From Spirosoma panaciterrae DSM 21099 (GTDB lineage: Bacteria > Bacteroidota > Bacteroidia > Cytophagales > Spirosomataceae), in contig NZ_KB893244.1 in NCBI RefSeq assembly GCF_000374025.1, positions 1 to 64,000 of the forward strand: 64,000 bases of DNA, in the 5' to 3' direction. This document shows, one piece after another, positions 44,738 through 52,312 of the stretch. Both the position numbers and the translations under genes were made by a program. The notes below the pieces were generated by a model. The model was given only the letters and a program-made list of their open reading frames with translations. It had not been told where the DNA came from and made no database searches. Every line of letters begins with the position of its first letter. Positions within the stretch are counted from its first letter, which is position 1.

Positions 44738-45318
44738 CCACCCGCGAAAAAATCCTGGCGAATATCAAAGCCAACCAGCCCGATCTACGCCCACTGCCCG
44801 AACAGTTTACGTTCGTTTCGACGTTTCCCGATCTGACGAAACAGTTTATTGATGTACTCACATTTGTGGGCGGTCGGGCGCTAGTTGTACCAGACTATGC
44901 GGCTATCCGGAGCGATTTAGAGACGCAATACCCCAATCTGACAAGTGTTGCTACTACCATCCCCGAACTGGCTGATCTGGCCGATCGGACGATGGTCGTA
45001 TCGGACCCGCACGAACTGGCCGATTTAAACCTGGCAATCATTGAAGGGCCAGTAGCAGTGGCCGAAAATGCCGCTATCTGGGTCGATGAAACCCAATTGC
45101 CGCAACGCGTGGCCCCCATGATTACGCAATATCTGGTGATCGTCATCCGGCAGTCGACCCTGGTGCCCAACATGCACGATGCCTATAAGCGGTTGAAAGT
45201 GGATACCACGGGTTTTGGTACGTTTATCTGCGGCCCCTCGAAAACGGCCGATATTGAACAGAGTCTGGTAATTGGTGCCCACGGTGCCCGGTCGCTTACC
45301 GTTTATCTGCTGCCTTAA
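44734..45318 (+). CDS. lutC: lactate utilization protein C (LUD domain)
   Basis: A 194-residue LUD-domain protein. The ATG at 44734 overlaps the lutB stop (ATGA), a strong reason to prefer it over an open frame extending upstream to 44491. Signals are MTTREKILANIKANQP at the start, IIEGPVAVAENAAIWVDE in the middle and FICGPSKTADIEQSLVIGAHGA at the end, the usual LutC/YkgG pattern with a nucleotide-like fold. It completes the LutABC L-lactate oxidase. The downstream TonB receptor gene lies 130 bp away and may or may not belong to the unit. Confidence 0.95.
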   Translation: MTTREKILANIKANQPDLRPLPEQFTFVSTFPDLTKQFIDVLTFVGGRALVVPDYAAIRSDLETQYPNLTSVATTIPELADLADRTMVVSDPHELADLNLAIIEGPVAVAENAAIWVDETQLPQRVAPMITQYLVIVIRQSTLVPNMHDAYKRLKVDTTGFGTFICGPSKTADIEQSLVIGAHGARSLTVYLLP

Positions 45319-45448
45319 AAGATTAAGTTGAGAAGTGGTAGATAGCTGACCATCGTTTCTTTGTGTACTATCTACAGATTCACCCAGTTGGCCTATTGGT
45401 TTACCGAACGTATCGATTGTTCGGTAGGCATGCTGCCCTTACTCAACT

Positions 45449-47866
45449 ATGCCTTCGTTTACGTTCCGAATTGTTTTTCTGCTCCTTTGCTCTACACTAG
45501 CCTTTGCTCAGCCTTCTAAAACGGACCATCAGATATGGATTCGGGGTACGTTTGTCGATGAATCCAATAAACCCGTGCCGTTTGTATCTATCGCCTTGTA
45601 CCCCGTTTCAGGTTCTACACCCATTGCCGGTGTCGTTGCTGACGAAGCCGGGACGTTTGCTTTGCAGGCTAAACCAGGGCAGTACAGCCTGAAAGCTACC
45701 GCCGTTTCGTATCAGGAAAAAGTGATTGCCGACCTTCGCGTAGCTACTCAGGATATACAGCTTGGTGTGTCGGTGATGAAATCCAGTGCAAAAAAGCTGG
45801 AAGAAGTCGTCGTCGTTGGCGAGAAAAGCCAGATGGAGCTATCACTCGACAAGCGAATTTTTAACGTTGGCAAGGACCTGGCTAACGCAGGTGGCACAGC
45901 GTCTGATATTCTCAAAAACATCCCCTCCGTAGCCGTTGATGGAGAAGGAAATGTCAGTTTACGGGGAAGCAACAGTGTTCGAATTCTGATCGATGGAAAA
46001 CCATCAGGTCTGGTTAGCTTAAAAGGAGGGGCCGGTTTGCAGCAATTGCAGGGCAGTATGATCGAGCGGGTAGAGGTGATCACCAACCCGTCGGCCCGGT
46101 ATGAAGCCGAAGGCATGGGAGGCATCATAAACATCGTCCTGAAAAAAGAACGAAAGGAGGGATTCAATGGCTCGTTCGACGTGATCACCGGCTATCCGGC
46201 CAACTTTGGAGCCGCTGCCAACGTCAATTATCGACGCAAAAACCTGAATTTCTTTATCAATTACACCGCTTCGTATCGAAATACGCCGGGTCGAAATTCC
46301 ATTTATCAGGAAGTATACCGCAACGATTCCACCTTTATTTCTCAGCAGAATTCAACGAATCAGTTAAAAGGGCAGAACAACAATGCCAGGGCGGGTATCG
46401 ATTATTATTTCAATCCTAAAAGCATCCTGACAGCGGCTTACACCTGGCGCCTTAGCAAAGGCAAACGCTTTTCCGACATTCACTACCTGGACTATGTGGG
46501 TAATCTGGCCAATCCGAAAGGCATTACCAACCGGACCCAGGACGAAACGGAGACTGAGCCAAATTCCGAATATGTGGTCAGTTATAAGAAAACGTTCGCG
46601 CGGGAAGGCCATGAACTGACTGCTGATGTTCGGTATCTGGACAATTGGGAAAAGTCGGACCAATATTTTACCCAACAGACCTTGTTGCCCGATGGAGCAC
46701 CATCAGGCATTCCGAATATTCTGCAACGGGCGGTGAATGACGAAACCGAAAAGCAATTTCTGGTGCAGGTCGATTATGTACGCCCGTTTCGAAAAGATGG
46801 CAAGCTGGAAGGAGGGCTTCGGAGCAGTACCCGCAATATGACCAACGATTATACGGTTACGCAACAGAATGCGGATGGAAGCTGGTTTGCGTTGCCGAAC
46901 CTGACGAATGATTTTCTCTATCAGGAAAAAATAAATGCCCTGTATGGAATCGTGGGGAATAAGATTCGGAAATTTTCCTACCAGGTGGGCCTGCGGGCTG
47001 AGTGGACCGGCGTAACCACCACACTTAAGCAAACGAACGATGTAAATCCACGCAGTTACGCCAATCTGTTTCCAAGCCTTCACGCCACCTACGACTTACC
47101 CCACCAACATGCGTTGCAGGCCAGCTATAGCCGTCGGGTACGTCGTCCGCAATACAATGATCTGAGCCCGTTTATGACGTTTAGCGATAGCCGGAATTTT
47201 TTCAGTGGTAACCCCGACCTGAATCCTGAATTTACCGATGCGTTTGAATTAGGCCATATCAAGTATGTAGATAAAGGCTCGTTTAGTACATCGATTTATT
47301 ATCGGTATACCACAGGAAAAATTATTCGCATTCGCCGGGTCGATACGCTGGGTAATTCGACTACCCGGCCCGAAAACCTGGCAACTGAGCATTCGTATGG
47401 AGCCGAGTTTGCTGGTTCGTATGCGCTTTACAAATGGTGGAAGCTGGACGGGAGTCTCAATTTTTTCCGGGCCATTACCAACGGGGGTAACCTGGATGCC
47501 AGCTACCAAAGCGATACGTATAGCTGGTTTGCCCGAACAAGCTCTCGGTTTACATTCTGGAAAAATACGGATGCTCAGGTACGGGCCAATTATGAAGCCC
47601 CTCAGAAAACCCCACAAGGAAGTCGACGGGCCATTGCTACACTTGATCTGTCATTTAGTAAAGATATTTTAAACAATAATGGAACACTGGTTTTTAACAT
47701 AATCGATGTGTTTAACTCGCGTAAGTATCGTTCTATTACCGAAGGGGCCAATTTTTATACAGAAAGTAGCTCGCAGGGACGACTAAGACAATTCAATCTG
47801 ACGTTCAACTACCGGCTTCGGCAGGCGAAAAAGAAAATGAAAGATGGGAGTGAGGTTGATTTTTAA
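45449..47866 (+). CDS. TonB-dependent outer membrane receptor with carboxypeptidase-regulatory-like domain
   Basis: An 805-residue outer-membrane protein. The signal peptide ends LAFAQ. Residues about 30-105 form a CarboxypepD_reg-like domain (FVDESNKPVPFVSIALYPVS), and about 115-225 the plug (ILKNIPSVAVDGEGNVSLRG, IERVEVITNPSARYEAEGMG, GIINIVLKK). The rest is beta-strand-rich barrel, ending LRQFNLTFNYRLRQ before a charged tail. It belongs to the outer-membrane-barrel (OMP_b-brl_3-like) group rather than to SusC. It imports an unidentified substrate using TonB energy. Placement after lutABC might suggest a lactate-linked nutrient, but no direct evidence exists. Confidence 0.9.
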   Translation: MPSFTFRIVFLLLCSTLAFAQPSKTDHQIWIRGTFVDESNKPVPFVSIALYPVSGSTPIAGVVADEAGTFALQAKPGQYSLKATAVSYQEKVIADLRVATQDIQLGVSVMKSSAKKLEEVVVVGEKSQMELSLDKRIFNVGKDLANAGGTASDILKNIPSVAVDGEGNVSLRGSNSVRILIDGKPSGLVSLKGGAGLQQLQGSMIERVEVITNPSARYEAEGMGGIINIVLKKERKEGFNGSFDVITGYPANFGAAANVNYRRKNLNFFINYTASYRNTPGRNSIYQEVYRNDSTFISQQNSTNQLKGQNNNARAGIDYYFNPKSILTAAYTWRLSKGKRFSDIHYLDYVGNLANPKGITNRTQDETETEPNSEYVVSYKKTFAREGHELTADVRYLDNWEKSDQYFTQQTLLPDGAPSGIPNILQRAVNDETEKQFLVQVDYVRPFRKDGKLEGGLRSSTRNMTNDYTVTQQNADGSWFALPNLTNDFLYQEKINALYGIVGNKIRKFSYQVGLRAEWTGVTTTLKQTNDVNPRSYANLFPSLHATYDLPHQHALQASYSRRVRRPQYNDLSPFMTFSDSRNFFSGNPDLNPEFTDAFELGHIKYVDKGSFSTSIYYRYTTGKIIRIRRVDTLGNSTTRPENLATEHSYGAEFAGSYALYKWWKLDGSLNFFRAITNGGNLDASYQSDTYSWFARTSSRFTFWKNTDAQVRANYEAPQKTPQGSRRAIATLDLSFSKDILNNNGTLVFNIIDVFNSRKYRSITEGANFYTESSSQGRLRQFNLTFNYRLRQAKKKMKDGSEVDF

Positions 47867-47970
47867 CTAGTTTTGTGGTCCAAAACGGCTGAATTTCAAC
47901 GTCAGTGTAAACAATTTACCTTATAGTAAATTTGAAAGTCACTTACGGTAAAAAATATTGAAGTAAGCTT

Positions 47971-48015
47971 TTGATTGAACAGCAACACCACCGTTCGCTG
48001 TAACTGTTCAATCAA
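47971..48015 (+). terminator. intrinsic terminator after TonB receptor
   Basis: TTGATTGAACAG (47971-47982) pairs perfectly with CTGTTCAATCAA (48004-48015), followed by TTTTTG. This looks like a rho-independent terminator, and it lies just before the DUF4440 gene. Confidence 0.7.
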
Positions 48016-48041
48016 TTTTTGTTAATAAATCACAGATGTAA

Positions 48042-48473
48042 ATGAAATCAATTGCGCTTGCCCTCGTAACTCTTTGTGCTGTTATAACACTAACCAGTTT
48101 GTCTCCTGCTAAAGATCAGGATGCTGTCAGCCAGGCCGTTGAACAACTGCGAGTATTGATGATCTCGCCCGATAAAGCCAAGCTGGAAGCCTTGGCTGCT
48201 GATCAGTTAAGTTATGGGCATTCGAGTGGAAAAATTGAAGATAAAGCTGCTTTTGTAGAAGCATTGGTCAGTGGAAGCTCCGATTTTGTCAGTATTGAAT
48301 TGGCCGATCAGGTAGTTACTGTCGTTGATAATACAGCTCTGGTTCGGCACAAACTATTGGGTGAAACACTCGACAAAGGCAAGCCAGGGCAGGTCAAATT
48401 GTCGGTCTTGCTGGTGTGGATCAAGCAAAAAGGTGGCTGGAAGCTACTGGCTCGGCAAGCCGTAAAAATCTAG
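48042..48473 (+). CDS. DUF4440/NTF2-like protein, exported
   Basis: A 143-residue protein with a signal peptide (MKSIALALVTLCAVITLTSL) and an NTF2-like DUF4440 domain: VEQLRVLMISPDKAKLEALA, LSYGHSSGKIEDKAAFVEAL, ADQVVTVVDNTALVRHKLLG and KKGGWKLLARQAVKI. Such periplasmic single-domain proteins may bind a small ligand; the function is unknown. It follows a terminator, so it likely has its own promoter; a short hairpin follows it. Confidence 0.85.
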   Translation: MKSIALALVTLCAVITLTSLSPAKDQDAVSQAVEQLRVLMISPDKAKLEALAADQLSYGHSSGKIEDKAAFVEALVSGSSDFVSIELADQVVTVVDNTALVRHKLLGETLDKGKPGQVKLSVLLVWIKQKGGWKLLARQAVKI

Positions 48474-48488
48474 ACGGTAAGCAAAAAA

Positions 48489-48518
48489 ATAGGCCCATCA
48501 GAACTCTGGTGGGCCTAT
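48489..48518. terminator. short hairpin after DUF4440 gene
   Basis: ATAGGCCCATCA (48489-48500) pairs with TGGTGGGCCTAT (48507-48518) at 11 of 12 positions, 6-nt loop, with an adenine run on its left. It would also serve minus-strand transcripts from GH105. Nothing else is seen in 48519-48708 except a weak AGGGGT/ACCCCT pairing near 48688-48709, next to the GH105 stop. Confidence 0.5.
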
Positions 48519-48708
48519 CCTGCAAAACCTATGATAAAACGTATTAGTCAAATTACGTCAGTATTATTTGGCTAACTCTCCTGAACTCACCTGCCTGATT
48601 CTCAAAACGGGAGTGGTAGCTGAGATAATTTTAGTTGCCAGATCACAGCAGGGAGCTGAATAAACTAAATAGAATGGGTTACGCGGCAGGGGTTGCTATA
48701 CGTACCCC

Positions 48709-50091
48709 TTACTTCTTCTTTACCAGTTGCAGCGAACTGTCGTTGATCTCGAACGTATGGCTTTTGATCAGATTGATCACTTCCGCCCCCGCCAGTAGGG
48801 TAGGGCCATAGCCATGAGCGGCATAGGGATTAATGGGTCGGTGATAATAAAAGGCAGGATCAAATCCCATTCCCGTACCAACACAAACCCCCTCGACCTG
48901 TCCGGTTGCATTCACTTTGGTAGCTACAGCATTCCAGCCCAGCAAGGTGGCGGGGGCATAGGCCAGTGGGTCGAGCCAACCCCGATTGATGGCATGAGCG
49001 AAACAATACACATAAATAGCTGTAGCGGAAGTTTCCAGATAGGAGTCGTGTCGGTCAAGAAGCTGGTGCCAGAAACCCGAACCTGACTGCTGAGCAGCCA
49101 GCCCTTTGGCATGGGCTCTTAGCAGCTCCAGAATGGCCGGACGATTAGGATGATCTTCGGGCAGAACATCCAGCAATTCCACGGCTGTCAAAATGCCCCA
49201 CCCATTGGCACGGCCCCAATGAAACTCAGGGTGAACGCCCATTCCTTCGACCCAGCCGTGCATATAAAGCCCTTTTTGGGTGTTGAACATTCGTTTTGAG
49301 AACTGGAGAACCTGTTTTGTCGCTTCGTCGTAGTATTTGCGGTCGCCTGTAAGTTTGCCCATTTGGGCGAGTGCCGGTACACTCATAAACAGGTCGTCGA
49401 GCCAGAGTGTGTTGGGTTGAGGCCGATTCCGGGCCAGGGTGCCATCGGCCAGCCGGAATTCTTTGGTCTGGATGTAATGGATGTAATTGTCGATCATAGG
49501 GCGTAGATCGGCTTTGATACCCCCCGCCCGACTGGCTTTGATCATAGCCGCACACATGGCACCAGCATCGTCAAGGGCATGGGGTGCCAGCACAGAACGC
49601 ATAGGCGTATTGGCGTGCGGATCGGCCGTTACCTGTGCCCGAAAATACGGGACCTGTTCGGCAATAAACTGAAGCCGTTTGTTGGTATAGTCGGCATAAC
49701 GCGTATCGCCCGTAGCCTGGCTGGCAAGCAGCATACCCATGTAGGTAACCCCCCATTCATAACTGATGAGCCGGAAATCGCCAGGTTTAAAGATAGCATT
49801 GGCGTTAAAAGCTCCACCCGACGGAATGTCTTTCTTTGTTTCTTTATCGATAAGTTGCGTGGGGGTATTCGCATCCAGATAGGTGTAGATTCGGCGGAGT
49901 ACGCTGGTCACTTCCTCAGTATTGGGCTGCCCGTAAGGGACCGGGTAATCGGGTTTCAGCAGGTGAAGCGGAGTGGTTGAATCATTGGCTTTAGGTTGCT
50001 GGGCGTAAAGAGGGCTAGCAGCAGACAATACCACGAGCAAAAAGCTAAAAAAGCGGTTGGTAAAGGGAGAGTTTACGGGAGAAACAGGCAT
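48709..50091 (-). CDS. glycoside hydrolase family 105-like (unsaturated rhamnogalacturonyl hydrolase), exported
   Basis: A 460-residue protein with a signal peptide ending ASPLYAQ. The GH88/105 alpha6/alpha6-barrel pattern is visible: LISYEWGVTYMGMLLASQAT, LAPHALDDAGAMCAAMI, LWLDDLFMSVPALAQMG, WGRANGWGILTAVELL and SGFWHQLLDRHDSYLETSAT. The Asp residues of LDDLF and nearby are the expected catalytic acid pair. Family members remove unsaturated galacturonate from rhamnogalacturonan, a pectin fragment. An isolated gene here, without a polysaccharide-utilisation neighbourhood. Confidence 0.9.
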   Translation of the reverse strand: MPVSPVNSPFTNRFFSFLLVVLSAASPLYAQQPKANDSTTPLHLLKPDYPVPYGQPNTEEVTSVLRRIYTYLDANTPTQLIDKETKKDIPSGGAFNANAIFKPGDFRLISYEWGVTYMGMLLASQATGDTRYADYTNKRLQFIAEQVPYFRAQVTADPHANTPMRSVLAPHALDDAGAMCAAMIKASRAGGIKADLRPMIDNYIHYIQTKEFRLADGTLARNRPQPNTLWLDDLFMSVPALAQMGKLTGDRKYYDEATKQVLQFSKRMFNTQKGLYMHGWVEGMGVHPEFHWGRANGWGILTAVELLDVLPEDHPNRPAILELLRAHAKGLAAQQSGSGFWHQLLDRHDSYLETSATAIYVYCFAHAINRGWLDPLAYAPATLLGWNAVATKVNATGQVEGVCVGTGMGFDPAFYYHRPINPYAAHGYGPTLLAGAEVINLIKSHTFEINDSSLQLVKKK

Positions 50092-50529
50092 AAAACAGAT
50101 TTGGAATTAGGTTGGTACTCAACGGCACTTCCCTATAAATAGGTGAATTGCTGCGTTGAATACTCTAAAGTTTATAAAAACCTGCTGATTCTGCGTCATG
50201 TGCGGTTCGGCCCTCACTTGCGTATACGTTTTCCCGAAAAGCGAGAGAAAAAGAGTAACCTATGCATGGCTTCTCGATGGTAAGAGTAGTTACCAGATAT
50301 GAAGAGTAGATGAAAAAATTTCGTTCGGCCTTAAGTAGTAGTGTATTGACAAATGACGATTTGTTTTCTATAAAAACCATCAAGTGTTTCTGAAAAATCT
50401 GGGTGGTGTATACACCCGATAAAATACAGCCCTGATAAAAATCGGGTGTAGAAAGCCTGTTGAAACTCTGGACTTTAGTGGACATAGCAACCGTAGTGTC
50501 CAGAGTTTATCATACTGGCGTAAGAAGAA
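50092..50529. other. gene-poor intergenic stretch with two hairpins
   Basis: No supported gene lies here; an open frame at 50165-50485 on the minus strand has an atypical composition and resembles nothing. TACACCCGAT (50411-50420) pairs with ATCGGGTGTA (50441-50450), overlapping the palindrome GGTGTATACACC at 50405-50416. AAACTCTGGAC (50463-50473) pairs with GTCCAGAGTTT (50498-50508), which would follow the small membrane gene as a terminator. Confidence 0.5.
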
Positions 50530-50742
50530 TTAGTGCAGGGAATTTATATGCCGATTAAAAAAACGAATACCAAAATAGGTGTAAATCAGTACGGCTATTG
50601 TTTCGCAAACTACTTCAGTCGAATTATAGGAAGTAATACCGCTTGTGTAATTCTTAAACCAATTGATTAACAGGGTAATATAGGCGATAGGGGCTACCAA
50701 TATGGCTAGTATAATTAACGTCAACAGTAATCGCTTGTCCAT
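50530..50742 (-). CDS. small two-helix membrane protein
   Basis: A 70-residue protein with a signal-like first helix (LLLTLIILAILVAPIAYITLL) and a second helix (TIAVLIYTYFGIRFF), Lys/Arg at the start and a His-rich end. The ATG has AAAACAAA-rich leader sequence typical of this genome. I do not recognise a family. It is probably an inner-membrane protein; confidence rests on the two helices, the clean ATG and a hairpin after the stop. Confidence 0.6.
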   Translation of the reverse strand: MDKRLLLTLIILAILVAPIAYITLLINWFKNYTSGITSYNSTEVVCETIAVLIYTYFGIRFFNRHINSLH

Positions 50743-51086
50743 TTTGTTTTGAATTAGTTGGATGGCTCAATGGCATTTTCTTCATTCACGTAGGGTATGA
50801 TAACAATTGAGTAATTGGGTTTAAGCCGATGCTGAATTTTTTTGTAATTGGTAAAAGAATGCTAACAGAACTCTATTGAAAAGGCGTTATTTTATTAGAC
50901 GTAAAACACCTGAATCCGTCAATCGTTGAACAAAACTTTTGCCAATCGCAATTTGGCGCTCTTTTTTGAGAAAGTTATCAACTTAAGTGGTAAAATAAAC
51001 GGATAAAGTAAAGCAAATAGTAATTCTTTTAAGTATAAAGTGCCAATTTTGACGCAACGGTTTTTTATAACCATTTTGATGCCAAT
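50743..51086. other. AT-rich intergenic region before dtd
   Basis: 344 bp of AT-rich sequence between the small membrane gene (minus) and dtd (plus). No open frame, RNA gene or repeat of note is seen. It must contain both promoters; no clean TAnnTTTG box was found near dtd. Confidence 0.45.
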
Positions 51087-51539
51087 ATGATTGTTGTGAT
51101 TCAGCGAGTTACGCAGGCTTCTGTTTCGATTGACGGGCAGATTAGCGGTCAGATAGGGACGGGCTTTCTGATTTTGTTAGGTATTACCCATGCTGATACC
51201 CGAGACGATGTGGAATGGCTAAGCCGAAAAATTGTCGGTATGCGCGTGTTCAATGATGCCGAAGGGAAAATGAACCTGGATCTGGCTGCTGTCAATGGCG
51301 ATATTTTACTGGTTAGCCAATTTACGTTGCACGCCAGTACTAAAAAGGGCAATCGCCCCAGTTTTATCGAAGCGGCCCGACCCGAAGTGGCCATACCTCT
51401 TTATGAAGCGATGATTGCCCAACTTACAGCCGATCTGGGTAAACCGATTCAGACAGGAGAGTTTGGGGCCGATATGAAAATTTCGTTGCTCAACGACGGG
51501 CCTGTTACCATTGTCATTGACTCGAAAAATAGGATTTAG
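51087..51539 (+). CDS. dtd: D-aminoacyl-tRNA deacylase
   Basis: A 150-residue enzyme that removes D-amino acids (and glycine mischarged on tRNA-Ala) from tRNA. Signature positions are visible: SQFTL at residues 77-81 in the active site and NDGPVTI at 136-142, the cross-dimer Gly-cisPro motif. The start MIVVIQRVTQASVSIDG is typical of DTD1. It is cytoplasmic and a housekeeping quality-control gene. A hairpin and the methyltransferase gene follow. Confidence 0.96.
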   Translation: MIVVIQRVTQASVSIDGQISGQIGTGFLILLGITHADTRDDVEWLSRKIVGMRVFNDAEGKMNLDLAAVNGDILLVSQFTLHASTKKGNRPSFIEAARPEVAIPLYEAMIAQLTADLGKPIQTGEFGADMKISLLNDGPVTIVIDSKNRI

Positions 51540-51594
51540 TGACCCGATTTGTCGATTTATCTGAACGATCCACTAATTTTACTAAAACCATCCC

Positions 51595-51625
51595 TTGCCT
51601 GTCGGACGATAGATCGGTCAGGCAA
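51595..51625. terminator. hairpin after dtd
   Basis: TTGCCTG (51595-51601) and CAGGCAA (51619-51625) form a 7-bp perfect stem extended by partial TCGG/CGGT pairing. It is weak to moderate, and is placed between dtd and the methyltransferase. Confidence 0.4.
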
Positions 51626-51633
51626 ATTGCCGA

Positions 51634-52275
51634 ATGGATTTTTTGCCTTCCAATATTACTGCCTATGCTGAAGCTCATACCTCGCCCGAAAGTGAGTTGC
51701 TTCATCGATTAAGCCGCAATACCCGTGCTCATATTATGGCCCCTCGTATGCTCTCGGGGCATTTGCAGGGACGTTTTCTCTCCATGATTTCGTGCATGGT
51801 GCGACCGCAACGGATTCTTGAACTGGGAACCTATACGGGCTATTCGGCTGTATGCCTGGCCGAAGGGTTGACCGACGATGGGCGGCTCATTACCATCGAT
51901 CAGAACGAGGAACTGGAGGACTTTGCCCGGTCGTATTGGCTGCAATCGCCTTATCATACCAAAATTGATTTTCGGGTTGGCTTCGCTGCCGATATACTGC
52001 CAACCCTTACCGAAACGTTTGATTTGGTATTCATTGATGCCGACAAACGCAACAATTCGATCTATTTCGACCTGATTTTTGATAAACTCAGACCGGGAGG
52101 CTTTATACTGGTCGATAATGTCTTATGGAGTGGCAAGGTTGTTGAGTCTGTAAAACCATCGGATCTGGATACGGCGGCTGTGCTGGCATTCAACCAGAAA
52201 ATTCAGGACGATCCGCGCGTAGAGAATGTGCTGTTGCCCGTGCGAGACGGGATTATGATGATTCGAAAACGATAA
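51634..52275 (+). CDS. class I SAM-dependent O-methyltransferase
   Basis: A 213-residue methyltransferase of the caffeoyl-CoA/catechol-like O-methyltransferase group. The SAM-binding motif is LELGTYTGYSAVCLAEGL; GRLITIDQNEELEDFA and FDLVFIDADKRNN (motif with the metal-binding Asp) follow, then LVDNVLWSG. The MLSGHLQGRFLSMISCMVRP segment before motif I fits the family. The acceptor is probably a hydroxyl of a small aromatic compound; the natural substrate is unknown. It lies 95 bp downstream of dtd and 38 bp upstream of the LysM transglycosylase gene. Confidence 0.92.
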   Translation: MDFLPSNITAYAEAHTSPESELLHRLSRNTRAHIMAPRMLSGHLQGRFLSMISCMVRPQRILELGTYTGYSAVCLAEGLTDDGRLITIDQNEELEDFARSYWLQSPYHTKIDFRVGFAADILPTLTETFDLVFIDADKRNNSIYFDLIFDKLRPGGFILVDNVLWSGKVVESVKPSDLDTAAVLAFNQKIQDDPRVENVLLPVRDGIMMIRKR

Positions 52276-52312
52276 TTACGCTTGAAAATGAGCCGCCGAA
52301 GCGGTACGAAGT

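Noticed and set aside
50165-50485. 106-residue minus-strand open frame
   Set aside because: AT-rich, no family resemblance, overlaps hairpins and has no promoter-like sequence; treated as non-coding.
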